Shown here piece after piece: positions 32,510 through 44,639 of a DNA stretch of 64,000 nucleotides. Both the position numbers and the translations under genes were made by a program. The notes beneath the pieces are model-generated. The model saw only the letters and a list, made by a program, of their open reading frames with translations. It was not told where the DNA came from and did not search any database. Source of the stretch: Modicisalibacter ilicicola DSM 19980 (GTDB lineage: Bacteria; Pseudomonadota; Gammaproteobacteria; Pseudomonadales; Halomonadaceae); contig NZ_FQUJ01000003.1 in the NCBI RefSeq assembly GCF_900128925.1, positions 364,157 through 428,156 on the forward strand. Reading direction: 5' to 3'. How positions within the stretch are numbered: the first letter of the stretch is position 1; every line of letters starts with the position of its first letter.

Positions 32510-32573
32510 GAAAGGGCGCTGAAGGAGCGGAGTTTACTAATGTAAATGAGCACCTGAAGCGCCCTTTCAACAA
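32510..32573. repeat. Nested palindromic repeat, copy 3 (downstream of the cold-shock-domain gene)
   Basis: GAAAGGGCGCT (32510-32520) pairs with AGCGCCCTTTC (32558-32568). The core is CGGAGTTTACTAATGTAAAT, continuing to GAGCA, with inner stem TTTAC/GTAAA at 32533-32546. The outer stem differs from both other copies but still pairs; ACGC follows, as in the others. It ends about 30 bases from the stop codon of the minus-strand gene at 32603. Confidence 0.85.
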
Positions 32574-32602
32574 CGCGTGATCGAGCATCGGCCATTTTCA
32601 GA

Positions 32603-33067
32603 TCAAGTAATGACCGTGACGTCATCGGCCTGCAACCCCCGCTCATTCTGCACCACGTGATAGCGCACCTTCTGCCCCTCGGCGAGGGTGCGATGCCCCT
32701 TGCCACGGATGGCGCGAAAGTGCACGAAGACATCTTCCCCGTCTTCGCGGGTGATGAAGCCATAGCCCTTGTTGACATTGAACCACTTGACCTCGCCGAT
32801 CTCGCGATCGTCGTTCTCGACCTCCGCCAGGTTGGCCAGTTTCGGCGTCAGTCGGTTCAGTAGCAGCGTCGCGACCAGCAGCACGACGAATACCGCCAGG
32901 GCGGTGGCAATATAGGCCAGCACCACGCCGTCCGTCGCGCGGGCCTCCGAGAGCAGGTCGGCCACGGGGCCACCGAACAGTGCGATGAACAAGGCAATCA
33001 GCAAAGGGGCGACGGCGGCAAGCAGGAGACTGATGAGACTACAACGGATTACAACCTTGCGATTCAT
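32603..33067 (-). CDS. Membrane-anchored cold-shock-domain protein
   Basis: A 154-residue protein in two parts. Residues 9-31 and 48-70 are hydrophobic helices. A basic N-terminus (MNRKVVIR) and basic residues after helix two place both ends in the cytoplasm, with an acidic loop outside. Residues 90-154 are a complete cold-shock domain with both RNA-binding motifs, KGYGFIT (100-106) and DVFVHF (112-117). Ordinary CspA proteins are about 70 residues and soluble. The build suggests an RNA-binding domain held at the inner membrane. A structured repeat follows its stop codon. Function unknown. Confidence 0.9.
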   Translation of the reverse strand: MNRKVVIRCSLISLLLAAVAPLLIALFIALFGGPVADLLSEARATDGVVLAYIATALAVFVVLLVATLLLNRLTPKLANLAEVENDDREIGEVKWFNVNKGYGFITREDGEDVFVHFRAIRGKGHRTLAEGQKVRYHVVQNERGLQADDVTVIT

Positions 33068-33189
33068 GGACCTCGGGTTCTCTTGTTGTGATAAACGATG
33101 ACCGCCCCGGGCCGCGCCAGGATGCGCATTCGGGGCAAAGATGCGAAGGTGTCGCGATGACCGGCGACACGCAGCGCAAGGATTCTAGC

Positions 33190-33441
33190 ATGACCGACGA
33201 GACGACGCTTGCCCGCCTTGAACGGCGGTTCGAAGCCCTGGAAAGCCGCCTTGGCTACCAGGAACACTGGCTGGATACCCTCGACCAGGCAATCGCGGCC
33301 CAGGAACAACGACTGGCGCAGCTGGAGAGACTCAGCGACCTGATGCGCCAGCGACTGCGCGAGCAGCATCAATGGCTCAAGGGAATGGACCCAGAGGGAG
33401 GCGGCTACGCCCCGGAAGACGAAAAGCCGCCTCATTACTGA
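33190..33441 (+). CDS. slyX: SlyX-family protein
   Basis: Small coiled-coil protein of unknown function, 83 residues, slightly longer than E. coli SlyX. It begins MTDETTLARLERRFEALESR, then the family run LGYQEHWLDTLDQAIAAQEQ, and ends with a Pro/His-rich tail (EDEKPPHY) as in other SlyX. The ATG at 33190 has AAGGAT upstream; an ATG at 33157 with its own GAAGG would add 11 residues. It converges on trxB with nine bases between stop codons. Confidence 0.88.
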   Translation: MTDETTLARLERRFEALESRLGYQEHWLDTLDQAIAAQEQRLAQLERLSDLMRQRLREQHQWLKGMDPEGGGYAPEDEKPPHY

Positions 33442-33450
33442 GGGCGCGGG

Positions 33451-34434
<984 letters not shown>

Positions 34435-34486
34435 CTACACACGGCTGGCAGACGCTCATGTTGGACAATTCGGGGCCATTCTAACG

Positions 34487-34511
34487 AAAAAAGGCGGCCC
34501 GAAGGCCGCCC
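34487..34511 (-). terminator. Intrinsic terminator of the peroxiredoxin gene
   Basis: On the minus strand GGCGGCC and GGCCGCC pair around TTCG-type bases and are followed by six T. It lies just after the peroxiredoxin stop codon and before trxB. This is a textbook Rho-independent site. Confidence 0.9.
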
Positions 34512-34527
34512 TGTGACATCGAGGAAC

Positions 34528-35130
34528 TTACAGTTCCTTGGAGTGGGTGCCCAGGTACTTGGCGACACCTTCCGCGTTGTCCTTCATGCCTTCCTGGCCT
34601 TCGTCCCAGCCTGCCGGGCAGACTTCACCATGCTTCTGGTGATGCTGCAGCGCCTTGACCATGCGCAGCATCTCGTCGACGTTGCGGCCCAGGGGCAGGT
34701 TGTTGACGGTCTGGTGCTGAACGACGCCGTCCTCGTCGATCAGGAATGAGGCGCGCAGTGCGACACCCGCTTCCGGATGCTCGATACCGTAGGCCTGAAC
34801 GATCTCGTGCTTGACGTCGGCGACGATCGGGAAGCCGACTTCACCGATGCCACCAGCATCCGGCGAGGTCTTGCGCCAGGCGTAGTGGGAGAACTGGGAG
34901 TCGATGGAAGCACCGATCACCTCGACACCGAGCTCCTTGAATTGCGCCAGACGGTTGTCGTGGGCAATGATCTCGGAGGGGCAGACGAAGGTGAAGTCCA
35001 GCGGCCAGAAGAACAGCACGCGCAACTTGCCGTTGCTGTCGGACAGCTTGAAGTTTTCGACGATCTCACCGTTGCCGAGAACGGCGGCGGCTTCAAAGTC
35101 CGGTGCTTGACGTCCAACCAATACGCTCAT
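34528..35130 (-). CDS. 2-Cys peroxiredoxin (AhpC/Prx1 type)
   Basis: Reduces hydrogen peroxide and organic peroxides through a cysteine cycle that thioredoxin renews. The product is 200 residues. The peroxidatic Cys 50 is in DFTFVCPSE and the resolving Cys (about 171) in EVCPAGWDEGQEG. The overall pattern is typical 2-Cys. It starts MSVLVGRQAPDFEA with AAGGAG upstream. A good sigma-70 promoter lies at 35184-35211, and a terminator follows the gene. trxB next door fits the reductant supply. Confidence 0.95.
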   Translation of the reverse strand: MSVLVGRQAPDFEAAAVLGNGEIVENFKLSDSNGKLRVLFFWPLDFTFVCPSEIIAHDNRLAQFKELGVEVIGASIDSQFSHYAWRKTSPDAGGIGEVGFPIVADVKHEIVQAYGIEHPEAGVALRASFLIDEDGVVQHQTVNNLPLGRNVDEMLRMVKALQHHQKHGEVCPAGWDEGQEGMKDNAEGVAKYLGTHSKEL

Positions 35131-35183
35131 GCAAATCTCCTTGTTGATCGAGTCGATCGCTTTGAATGAATTCGGTGACAGAG

Positions 35184-35211
35184 GCTATAGCCTGACCCCG
35201 ATATTTGCCAA
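35184..35211 (-). promoter_or_regulatory. Sigma-70 promoter of the peroxiredoxin gene
   Basis: On the minus strand the -35 TTGGCA (35206-35211) and -10 TATAGC (35184-35189) are 16 bases apart. The -10 lies in the small palindrome GGCTATAGCC. The expected transcript start is about 45 bases before the ATG. Confidence 0.65.
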
Positions 35212-35299
35212 TTTGATTACCCTAATGGATCGCATAGCAGCAGCCTATCGACATGTCGGGTAAGCGTGGCAGAACACCGGCATTCCTGAAGCAGAAGGC

Positions 35300-35509
35300 T
35301 CATACCACATCGTCGTCGCGACCAAGGGTCACGCCTTCCAGCTCTCCGGAAGACTCGGACACCACGACCACGATCTGTATCGGCGCGCAGCAGCGTGGGC
35401 AATCTTCCCAGGTCGTGTGACTGCCCTGGCTGGAATCGATCAGCAGTTCGAAACCGGTGCCGCAATAGGGACAGTTGACGGCCCGCGCATCGAGCATCTC
35501 TTCCTGCAT
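35300..35509 (-). CDS. CPxCG-motif cysteine-rich protein
   Basis: A 69-residue small protein, probably zinc-binding. It carries NCPYCG (Cys 13 and 16) and a second pair in WEDCPRCC (Cys 37 and 40), spaced for a zinc ribbon, then IQIVVVVSESSGELEG. This matches the CPxCG cysteine-rich family known from Pseudomonas and relatives; function unknown. The start at 35509 (MQEEMLDARAVNC) has GGAGAG upstream. It has its own place upstream of the peroxiredoxin promoter, so it is not clearly linked to redox genes. Confidence 0.85.
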   Translation of the reverse strand: MQEEMLDARAVNCPYCGTGFELLIDSSQGSHTTWEDCPRCCAPIQIVVVVSESSGELEGVTLGRDDDVV

Positions 35510-35805
35510 GACGGACTCTCCGACGACGGGACTGAATGTGGTGCCTCGGCACCCCACTTTCAAGCCATCCCGGTGAATTTCATAGGGTGGCATCGAGGCC
35601 ACGGCAGTGGCAGGTGCTTGAATTCACCGCCTATCATGACCATGTAGAACGAGACCAAAGGTGGCACCGAATACCGCGCTGAAGGGTGTATGCTGCCATC
35701 TATGCAGGCTGACATTCGACAAGCCAACGTGACCCGTCACCCTCGCAGACAGGCCCGAAGCCGCGATAGCTCGACGGCGATCGAGGAAAACTAAGGAGGA
35801 GTTCC
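35510..35805. other. Divergent gap between CPxCG gene and acnA
   Basis: This 296-base gap must hold the promoters of both genes. Just before acnA lies an excellent ribosome site, AAGGAGGAG. No repeat or RNA gene is visible, and no promoter is good enough to call. Confidence 0.5.
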
Positions 35806-38559
<2,754 letters not shown>

Positions 38560-38600
38560 AGGCGATTCGGGCGTCATCGGCGCCCGCTCGTCCGAAACGA

Positions 38601-38629
38601 ATCGCCCCGCCGAATCTCGGCGGGGCGAT
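38601..38629. terminator. Hairpin between convergent acnA and malic enzyme genes
   Basis: ATCGCCCCGCCGA pairs over 13 bases with TCGGCGGGGCGAT around ATC. It lies 41 bases past the acnA stop and 28 bases from the malic enzyme stop, and can serve both strands. The T content after the stem is low (CTCGTT). Confidence 0.7.
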
Positions 38630-38657
38630 CTCGTTGGCACCTTGGGGCACTCGAGGC

Positions 38658-40337
38658 TCAGAACGCGCTTCGCCGGTAATGACGGTAGCGCGGGTACCAG
38701 AAGTTGCGCTCGATCATCTCACGCAGCGCCTCGTCGCTGGATCGCAGCGCCACGCCCTCTTCCTGGGCCTGCTTGGCCACGTCGAAGGCGATCGCCTTGC
38801 TGATCTCCCGGATATTGCCCAGGGCAGGCAATAGCGCACCTTCGCCGTGCAAGACGATGGGCGCATTGTTGGCCAGGGCGTTGGAGGCCGCCATCAGCAT
38901 GGTATCGGTCACCCGGGTTGCCTTGGCTGAGACCACGCCCAGCCCCACGCCGGGAAAGATATAGGCGTTGTTGCATTGCGCGATGGCGACCCGCCGGTCC
39001 CCCACCCGTGCCGGCGGGAAGGGGCTGCCGGTGGCCACCAGCGCCTCGCCGTTGGTCCAGTCGAGGATGTCCTGGGGGGTCGCCTCCACCCGGGAGGTGG
39101 GGTTCGACAGGGGCATCACCAGGGGATTGGGACAATTCTCGTGCAGGCCGCGGATGACCTTTTCGGTGAACAACCCCTTCTGCCCCGAGACACCGATCAG
39201 TACCGTCAGCCCGGCGTTTTCCACCACATCGAGCAGCCCGGAGCCGGGCCAGTCCGCCACCTCCCCGGGGGCGTGGACCAGGCGCCGCTGGAACCCGTAC
39301 AGGCCCTGCATGTCGTCGGTCAGCAGGCCGTGGCGGTCGATCATGTAGATGCGCTTGCGTGCCTCGGCATCGCTGATTCCCTCCTCGGTCATGGCCACGA
39401 CGATCTGTTCGGCGATGCCGCAGCCCGCCGAGCCGGCCCCCACGAAGGCGATGCGCTGATCGCTGACCTTGGCGCCGCGCGCCTTGCAGGCGGCCAGCAG
39501 CGTGCCCACGCAGACCGATGCGGTACCCTGGATGTCGTCGTTGAAGCAGCACAGCTCGTCGCGATAGTGCTCGAGCAGTGGCATGGCGTTGGTCTGGGCG
39601 AAGTCCTCGAACTGCAGCAGCACGTTCGGCCAGCGACGCTTGACCGCCGCGATGAACAGCTCGATGAACTCGGCGTATTCGTGCTTGCCGATGCGCGGGT
39701 GTCGCCAGCCCATGTACATGGGGTCGTCCAGCAAGGTCTGGTTGTTGGTCCCCACGTCGAGCATCACCGGCAGCGTGTAGGCCGGACTGATGCCGCCGCA
39801 GGCGGTGTACAACGCCAGCTTGCCGATGGGAATGCCCATTCCCCCAATCCCCTGGTCGCCCAGCCCCAGGATACGCTCGCCATCGGTTACCACGATGACC
39901 TTGACCTTGTCCTTGGTGGCGCTGCGCAGGATATCGTCCATCTTGTCCCGGTCGGGGTAGGAGACGAAGATGCCACGGTGATTGCGGTAGATATTGGAGA
40001 ATTCCTCGCAGGCCTCCCCCACGGTCGGGGTGTAGATGATCGGCAGCATCTCCTCGAGATGCGACTCGAGCAGCCGGAAGAACAGCGTCTCGTTGTCGTC
40101 CTGGATGGCGCGCAGATAGATGTGCCGATCGAGGTCGCTCTGGCACTGCCGGTACTGGCGATAGGCACGCTCGGCCTGCTCCTCGATGGATTCGACATTA
40201 TGGGGTAGCAGCCCGACCAGGTTGAAGTCGATACGTTCCTTGGGGGTGAAGGCACTGCCCTTGTTGAGCAGGGGCATCTCCAGCAGCGATGGACCGGCGT
40301 AGGGGATGTAGAGGGGGCGTTTGGCGTGCTCGCTCAT
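38658..40337 (-). CDS. maeA: NAD-type malic enzyme
   Basis: Oxidative decarboxylation of malate to pyruvate. The product is 559 residues, the size of E. coli MaeA (SfcA). It starts with the family N-terminus ([20 protein letters not shown]); the catalytic region is [20 protein letters not shown], with the metal-binding [15 protein letters not shown] and the dinucleotide site [14 protein letters not shown]. There is no phosphotransacetylase tail as in MaeB. NAD preference is inferred from overall similarity to MaeA. Confidence 0.94.
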   Translation of the reverse strand: MSEHAKRPLYIPYAGPSLLEMPLLNKGSAFTPKERIDFNLVGLLPHNVESIEEQAERAYRQYRQCQSDLDRHIYLRAIQDDNETLFFRLLESHLEEMLPIIYTPTVGEACEEFSNIYRNHRGIFVSYPDRDKMDDILRSATKDKVKVIVVTDGERILGLGDQGIGGMGIPIGKLALYTACGGISPAYTLPVMLDVGTNNQTLLDDPMYMGWRHPRIGKHEYAEFIELFIAAVKRRWPNVLLQFEDFAQTNAMPLLEHYRDELCCFNDDIQGTASVCVGTLLAACKARGAKVSDQRIAFVGAGSAGCGIAEQIVVAMTEEGISDAEARKRIYMIDRHGLLTDDMQGLYGFQRRLVHAPGEVADWPGSGLLDVVENAGLTVLIGVSGQKGLFTEKVIRGLHENCPNPLVMPLSNPTSRVEATPQDILDWTNGEALVATGSPFPPARVGDRRVAIAQCNNAYIFPGVGLGVVSAKATRVTDTMLMAASNALANNAPIVLHGEGALLPALGNIREISKAIAFDVAKQAQEEGVALRSSDEALREMIERNFWYPRYRHYRRSAF

Positions 40338-40485
40338 GGCTCGGCTCTTTTTTTGAGTGGAGGTACAGATCGATGGCCACCGGGGTTACCCGGGCCCGGC
40401 GGTTGAGCGTTGTCTTTGCACTAAAGATAACATGCCCGGCCCGTTTCGACCCGTTCGCCCCGGCCTGCTTCCCGGGGCCCCAACG

Positions 40486-40518
40486 ACGACGCCCCGGCCA
40501 AAAAGACCAGGGCGTCGT
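40486..40518 (-). terminator. Terminator hairpin after the YeeE/YedE transporter gene
   Basis: ACGACGCCC pairs with GGGCGTCGT, with a short inner GGCC/GACC-like extension and an A-rich loop. It lies 16 bases after the transporter stop codon on the minus strand. No T run follows the stem on that strand. Confidence 0.6.
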
Positions 40519-40533
40519 GATTAGCAAGGAGGG

Positions 40534-41742
40534 TCAGTTGCTGCGCACCCAGGGGCGAGCCGGCGTCGAGAAGAACAGCGGGCGCAGTTTCACCCCCAGC
40601 ATGTTGCCGGCAAAGGCTGCCACCAGCCACAGCCAGCCATGCAGGCTGCCGGACGCGATGCCACCGAAGTAGGCGCCGATGTTGCAACCGAAGGCCAGCC
40701 GGGCCCCGTAACCGAGCAGCACGCCACCGATGGCCGCGGCGACAATGGAGCGCAGCGGGATATGGAACCTGGGGGCGAACTTGCCGGCCAGCGAGGCTGC
40801 CGCCATGGCCCCGAGGATGATGCCGATGTTCATCACCGTGGTGACGTCGGACCAGACGCTGGCCTTGAGCGCCGCGGCATTGCCCGGGGCCTGCCAATAC
40901 CCCCAGCCGCTGACGTCGCCGCCCAGCGCCTCGAACCCCTTGGCGCCCCATAGGGCAAAGGCCGAGGTGATCCCCCAGGGACGCCCCGCCAGCGCCAGGG
41001 TGATGAAGTTGAGCAGTGCCAGCGCCACGGCACCGAACAGCAGCGGCCAGGGGCCGCGCAGCCAACGTGGCTGACCCTGGTCGACTCTGGGCGCCTGCCC
41101 GAGCTGACCGTGGCGGCGCTTCTCCATCACCACGCTGATGGCGGCGATCGCCGCGAACAGCACCAGGCTGATCGCGATGCCACCGCCGGCGCCGAAGGTC
41201 GTCGCCAGGGACACCGGCTGGAATGCCGGCAGGCTCGTCCACCAGCTGAAGTGCGCCGTGCCGATCAGCGAGCCGACGATGAAGAACGCCAGGGTGATCA
41301 GCATGCGCGCGTTGCCACCACCCACGGTGAACAGCGTGCCGGAGGCGCAGCCGCCGCCGAGCTGCATGCCGATGCCGAACAGGAAGGCCCCGACCAGCAC
41401 CGAGACGCCGATGGGCGCCACATAGCCGGACACCGGCATGCCGAACAGCGTGCCCGCCGCCAAGGGAGGAAAGAACAGCACCACCGCGACGGCCAGCATG
41501 ACCATCTGGGCACGCAGGCCACGTCCGCGACGCTCGCTGATGAATACTCGCCAGGCCCCGGTGAAACCGAAGGCGGCGTGATAGAGCACTGCCCCGAAGG
41601 CGCCACCGACCAGCATCAAGGCACCGAGACGCGTGCCGAAGGTAGCGCCTATCACCAGGATGGCCACCAGCAGAGCGATGGCGGTAAGTGCAGGCAGGGA
41701 GAGTTGGTGAGGATGCTTTTCCGTCAGTGTCAATTCGCGCAT
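40534..41742 (-). CDS. YeeE/YedE-family (TsuA-like) sulfur-compound transporter
   Basis: Integral membrane protein of 402 residues with about ten hydrophobic segments. It is a two-half protein of the YeeE/YedE family, whose studied member TsuA imports thiosulfate through conserved cysteines. The matching motifs here are GMQLGGGCASGTLFTVGGG in the first half and LAFGCNIGAYFGGIASGS in the second. It is monocistronic: terminator below, AT-rich gap above. Thiosulfate is the likely cargo, but other reduced sulfur or selenium compounds are possible. No TusA-like partner gene is next to it. Confidence 0.88.
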   Translation of the reverse strand: MRELTLTEKHPHQLSLPALTAIALLVAILVIGATFGTRLGALMLVGGAFGAVLYHAAFGFTGAWRVFISERRGRGLRAQMVMLAVAVVLFFPPLAAGTLFGMPVSGYVAPIGVSVLVGAFLFGIGMQLGGGCASGTLFTVGGGNARMLITLAFFIVGSLIGTAHFSWWTSLPAFQPVSLATTFGAGGGIAISLVLFAAIAAISVVMEKRRHGQLGQAPRVDQGQPRWLRGPWPLLFGAVALALLNFITLALAGRPWGITSAFALWGAKGFEALGGDVSGWGYWQAPGNAAALKASVWSDVTTVMNIGIILGAMAAASLAGKFAPRFHIPLRSIVAAAIGGVLLGYGARLAFGCNIGAYFGGIASGSLHGWLWLVAAFAGNMLGVKLRPLFFSTPARPWVRSN

Positions 41743-41833
41743 GACGCCTCCTGTGACATCAGGCCATTAAGGCTATGGGTCACAGGATAACGGGACGCTG
41801 CCATTTGCAAAAATTATTTAAAACAGTACATCT

Positions 41834-41848
41834 ATTCCATAAATGAAT
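41834..41848. promoter_or_regulatory. AT-rich inverted repeat upstream of the transporter gene
   Basis: ATTC (41834-41837) and GAAT (41845-41848) are arranged as an inverted repeat with seven bases between them, in an AT-rich pocket of an otherwise GC-rich region. Sulfide-sensing ArsR-type repressors (BigR/SqrR/YgaV) bind ATTC-N8-GAAT boxes, so this is a near match upstream of a sulfur transporter gene. The spacing is one short and no regulator gene is adjacent. Confidence 0.25.
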
Positions 41849-41878
41849 AAAAACCTGGCGGACAGGTTGTGAAGCGCC

Positions 41879-42892
41879 TCAGATGAAACGCCCCAGACCC
41901 ACGGCATGCCGCAACCTGTCCATCAGCGGTGCCGCTTCGGCCCGGGCACGCTCGGCGCCTTTCTGCAGCACGGCCTCGATGTGGCCCGGGTCCTCCATCA
42001 GCGCCATGTAACGCTCCCGCGGCTCGCGAAGATGGGTGTTCAGGTAGTCGAAGAGTTCGTCCTTGGCCTCGCCCCAGCCGATGCCCTCGAGATAGCGACG
42101 ACGCATATCCGCGGTCTCTCCCGGGGTGGCGAAGGCCGCGTAGATCTGGAACAGCGTGCAACCCTCCGGGTCCTTGGGTTCGCCCGGTTCCAGGGAGTTG
42201 GTCTTGATCTTGCGCACCAGCTTCAGGAGCTTCTTCTCGGCGGCGAACAGCGGGATGGTGTTGTTGTAGCTCTTCGACATCTTGCGCCCGTCGAGCCCGC
42301 CCAGCACTTCGACCCTCTCGTCGACCACCGCCTCGGGCAGCGTGAAGTACTGGCCCTTGAAGAGATGGTTGAAGCGCCCGGCCATGTCCCGGGCCATCTC
42401 GATGTGCTGGATCTGATCGCGCCCCACCGGCACCTTGTTGGCATTGAACATCAGGATGTCGGCGGCCATCAGCACCGGGTAGCCGAACAGGCCCATGGTC
42501 ACGCCCTTGTCCGGGTCCTGCTGACCGGTCGCCTCGTTCTCCGCCACCGCCGCCTTGTAGGCGTGGGCCCGATTCATCAGCCCCTTGGCGCAGACGCAGG
42601 AGAGCAGCCAGGTCAGTTCGGGGATCTCGGGAATGTCCGACTGGCGATAGAAGATGGCATTGTCGGTATCCAGGCCCAGGGCCAGCCAGGTGGCGGCGAT
42701 CTCGAGGCGCGACTCTCGAACGCGCCTGGGATCCTGGCACTTGATCAGGGAGTGCAGGTCGGCAAGAAAGTAATAGGACTGGACGTTGGCGTCCTGACTG
42801 GCCTCGATGGCCGGCTTGATGGCGCCGACATAGTTGCCGAGATGCGGGGTGCCGCTGGTGGTGATACCGGTAAGAACACGGGTCTTTTGCAT
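41879..42892 (-). CDS. trpS: Tryptophanyl-tRNA synthetase
   Basis: Class I aminoacyl-tRNA synthetase for tryptophan. The product is 337 residues. The HIGH-type motif is TSGTPHLGN (about 10-18) and the KMSKS loop is present exactly as KMSKS in [10 protein letters not shown]. The start at 42892 ([11 protein letters not shown]) is favoured; 16 codons upstream are not family-like. It is transcribed from the ald side with about 110 bases between them. Confidence 0.97.
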   Translation of the reverse strand: MQKTRVLTGITTSGTPHLGNYVGAIKPAIEASQDANVQSYYFLADLHSLIKCQDPRRVRESRLEIAATWLALGLDTDNAIFYRQSDIPEIPELTWLLSCVCAKGLMNRAHAYKAAVAENEATGQQDPDKGVTMGLFGYPVLMAADILMFNANKVPVGRDQIQHIEMARDMAGRFNHLFKGQYFTLPEAVVDERVEVLGGLDGRKMSKSYNNTIPLFAAEKKLLKLVRKIKTNSLEPGEPKDPEGCTLFQIYAAFATPGETADMRRRYLEGIGWGEAKDELFDYLNTHLREPRERYMALMEDPGHIEAVLQKGAERARAEAAPLMDRLRHAVGLGRFI

Positions 42893-43000
42893 GGGAATGG
42901 CGTATCTGCGTGGTCGATGGCAAATGCGACCAGTGTACAACGTGAAGCGTTTTCAGCGCGACCGCCGCCTCGCCGAGGCGGCGGCACACGCCCTCTTCAT

Positions 43001-44116
43001 TCAGCCGGCGAGTGTGCTCGGGTCGACGCTCTCGAGTCCGAACGCCTCGGCGACGGCGGGATGGGTCACCTGGCCGGCATGCACGTTGAGCCCCCCCAGG
43101 AAGTGCTTGTCCTCGGCCAGCGCCTGCTGCCACCCCTTGTCGGCCAGGGCGATGACGAACGGCATGGTGGCGTTGGTCAATGCCTGGGTCGAGGTGCGTG
43201 CCACCGCGCCGGGCATGTTGGCCACGCAGTAGTGCACCACGTCGTCCACCACATAGGTGGGTTCGGCATGGGTGGTGGCCTTGCTGGTCTCGAAACAGCC
43301 GCCCTGGTCGATGGCTACGTCCACCAGCACGCTGCCGGGACGCATGTCGGAGAGCTGCTTGCGGGTGATCAGCTTGGGAGCCGCGGCACCCGGCACCAGC
43401 ACCGCGCCGATGATCAGGTCGGAGTCGCGAATCGCTTCGTCCAGCGCATCGGCGGTGGAATAGACGGTGCGCAGGCGGCCCTGATAGCGATGATCGAGCG
43501 CTTCCAGGCGCGGCAGGGACTTGTCCAGCACCGTCACCTCGGCCCCCAGACCCAGCGCCATGCGGGCGGCATTCTCGCCGACCACGCCACCGCCGATCAC
43601 GGTCACCTTGGCCGGCGCCACCCCGGGCACCCCGGGCAGCAGGACACCGGCACCGCCCTGGGCCTTCTCCAGGCTGTGCGCACCGGCCTGCACGGCCATG
43701 CGCCCGGCGACGCGACTCATCGGCGCCAGCAGCGGCAGGCCGCCGTGGTCATCGGTGATGGTCTCGTAAGCGATGCAGGTGGCGCCGGAGGCCATCAGGC
43801 CCTTGGTCAGCTTTTCCTCGGCGGCCAGGTGCAGGTAGGTGAACAGGGTCTGGCCTTCACCGAGACGCGCGACCTCCTCGCTTTGCGGCTCCTTGACCTT
43901 GAGGATCAGTTCGGCCTCGCTCCAGACCTTCTCCACGTCCGCTTCGAGGGAGGCACCCGCCGCCTGGTAGTCTGTATCGGGAAAGCCCGAACCCTCGCCA
44001 GCCGAGGCCTGCACGATGACCCGGTGGCCACGCTCGACCAGTTCGCGCACGCCGGTGGGCGTCAGAGCGACGCGATATTCGTGATTCTTGATTTCCTTGG
44101 GGACGGCGATCTTCAT
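43001..44116 (-). CDS. ald: Alanine dehydrogenase
   Basis: NAD-dependent interconversion of L-alanine with pyruvate and ammonia. The product is 371 residues, the family length. It begins [20 protein letters not shown], has the substrate-site run [10 protein letters not shown] and the NAD motif [20 protein letters not shown], followed by the VLDK acidic end. AGGAGG lies before the ATG. The 200 bases upstream are AT-rich and hold an inverted repeat, so it is probably regulated, as many ald genes are by Lrp/AsnC-type proteins. Confidence 0.96.
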   Translation of the reverse strand: MKIAVPKEIKNHEYRVALTPTGVRELVERGHRVIVQASAGEGSGFPDTDYQAAGASLEADVEKVWSEAELILKVKEPQSEEVARLGEGQTLFTYLHLAAEEKLTKGLMASGATCIAYETITDDHGGLPLLAPMSRVAGRMAVQAGAHSLEKAQGGAGVLLPGVPGVAPAKVTVIGGGVVGENAARMALGLGAEVTVLDKSLPRLEALDHRYQGRLRTVYSTADALDEAIRDSDLIIGAVLVPGAAAPKLITRKQLSDMRPGSVLVDVAIDQGGCFETSKATTHAEPTYVVDDVVHYCVANMPGAVARTSTQALTNATMPFVIALADKGWQQALAEDKHFLGGLNVHAGQVTHPAVAEAFGLESVDPSTLAG

Positions 44117-44196
44117 GGCACCTCCTGCCTCTAACATTGTTGGTAAGGCTTTTGACCCGGCAAGTACAGCACAAAGAGTGGATCACGATAAATACA

Positions 44197-44219
44197 CGCA
44201 AGAAAAACGGAGTCTTGCG
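44197..44219. promoter_or_regulatory. Inverted repeat upstream of ald
   Basis: CGCAAGA (44197-44203) and TCTTGCG (44213-44219) pair across nine bases. It lies about 80-100 bases before the ald start in AT-rich DNA. Lrp/AsnC-type regulators control many ald genes and bind such dyads; this is a candidate site only. Confidence 0.35.
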
Positions 44220-44285
44220 CTACAAAAACATCGCTTTCCGACAAAAAACTCGGTTACGAGGGGCATAGGAATAAATATTATCGCC

Positions 44286-44308
44286 CCATGCCGCCATGCC
44301 GCCATGCC
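44286..44308. repeat. Short tandem repeat of CCATGCCG
   Basis: Three near-complete copies of the 8-base unit CCATGCCG lie head to tail just past the stop codon of the DUF2007-like gene. Such a short tract can change length by slippage. It is outside any gene, so no effect is obvious. Confidence 0.7.
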
Positions 44309-44319
44309 AGACGCAAGAA

Positions 44320-44637
44320 TCAGTCTGGTCGATTCGCCGCGCAGCGCCAGCAGGTATCGAATACTCCCTCGAGACGCTCCCCGCAGTGGGGGCAGCACCA
44401 TGCCTGGGTCGGCTCCCGTGGGCCGTCGAGGGCTTCATTGATCAGCCCCTCGGCACGAGCGCGGTTGTGGACGGCCACCCAGACCTCGGGCTCGCACTCC
44501 CCCAGGGGCAGCTCGCCGGCGCCGCCCCCGAGGGTCATGTTGTGCAGTTCGCAGGGGATGCCGGCGCTCTCCAGCAGGTTGCGCACATGGCCGACCAGCA
44601 AGGTGTTGCTGTGCCGAAAGACTCGCACGTAGGCCAC
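44320..44637 (-). CDS. DUF2007-like protein with C-terminal zinc ribbon
   Basis: About 105 residues. The N-terminal part (VFRHSNTLLVGHVRNLLESA, GIPCELHN) matches the DUF2007 putative signal-transducing fold, a PII-like alpha/beta domain of unknown function. The C-terminal part has WCCPHCGERLEGVFDTCWRC, two CxxC pairs that should bind zinc. No ATG fits. A GTG at 44637 is used here, but a TTG at 44643 would overlap the preceding stop codon as TTGA, and a GTG at 44628 is also possible. Probably co-translated with the methyltransferase gene upstream. Confidence 0.75.
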   Translation of the reverse strand: MAYVRVFRHSNTLLVGHVRNLLESAGIPCELHNMTLGGGAGELPLGECEPEVWVAVHNRARAEGLINEALDGPREPTQAWCCPHCGERLEGVFDTCWRCAANRPD

Positions 44638-44639
44638 GG

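Noticed and set aside
41906..44134. 742-codon plus-strand open frame opposite trpS and ald
   Set aside because: Shadow across two genes and the gap between them; no protein-like features.
44286..44308. Tandem CCATGCCG units as a possible CRISPR or phase-variable tract
   Set aside because: Only three 8-base units and no spacers; it lies outside any gene and upstream of no promoter that I can see.
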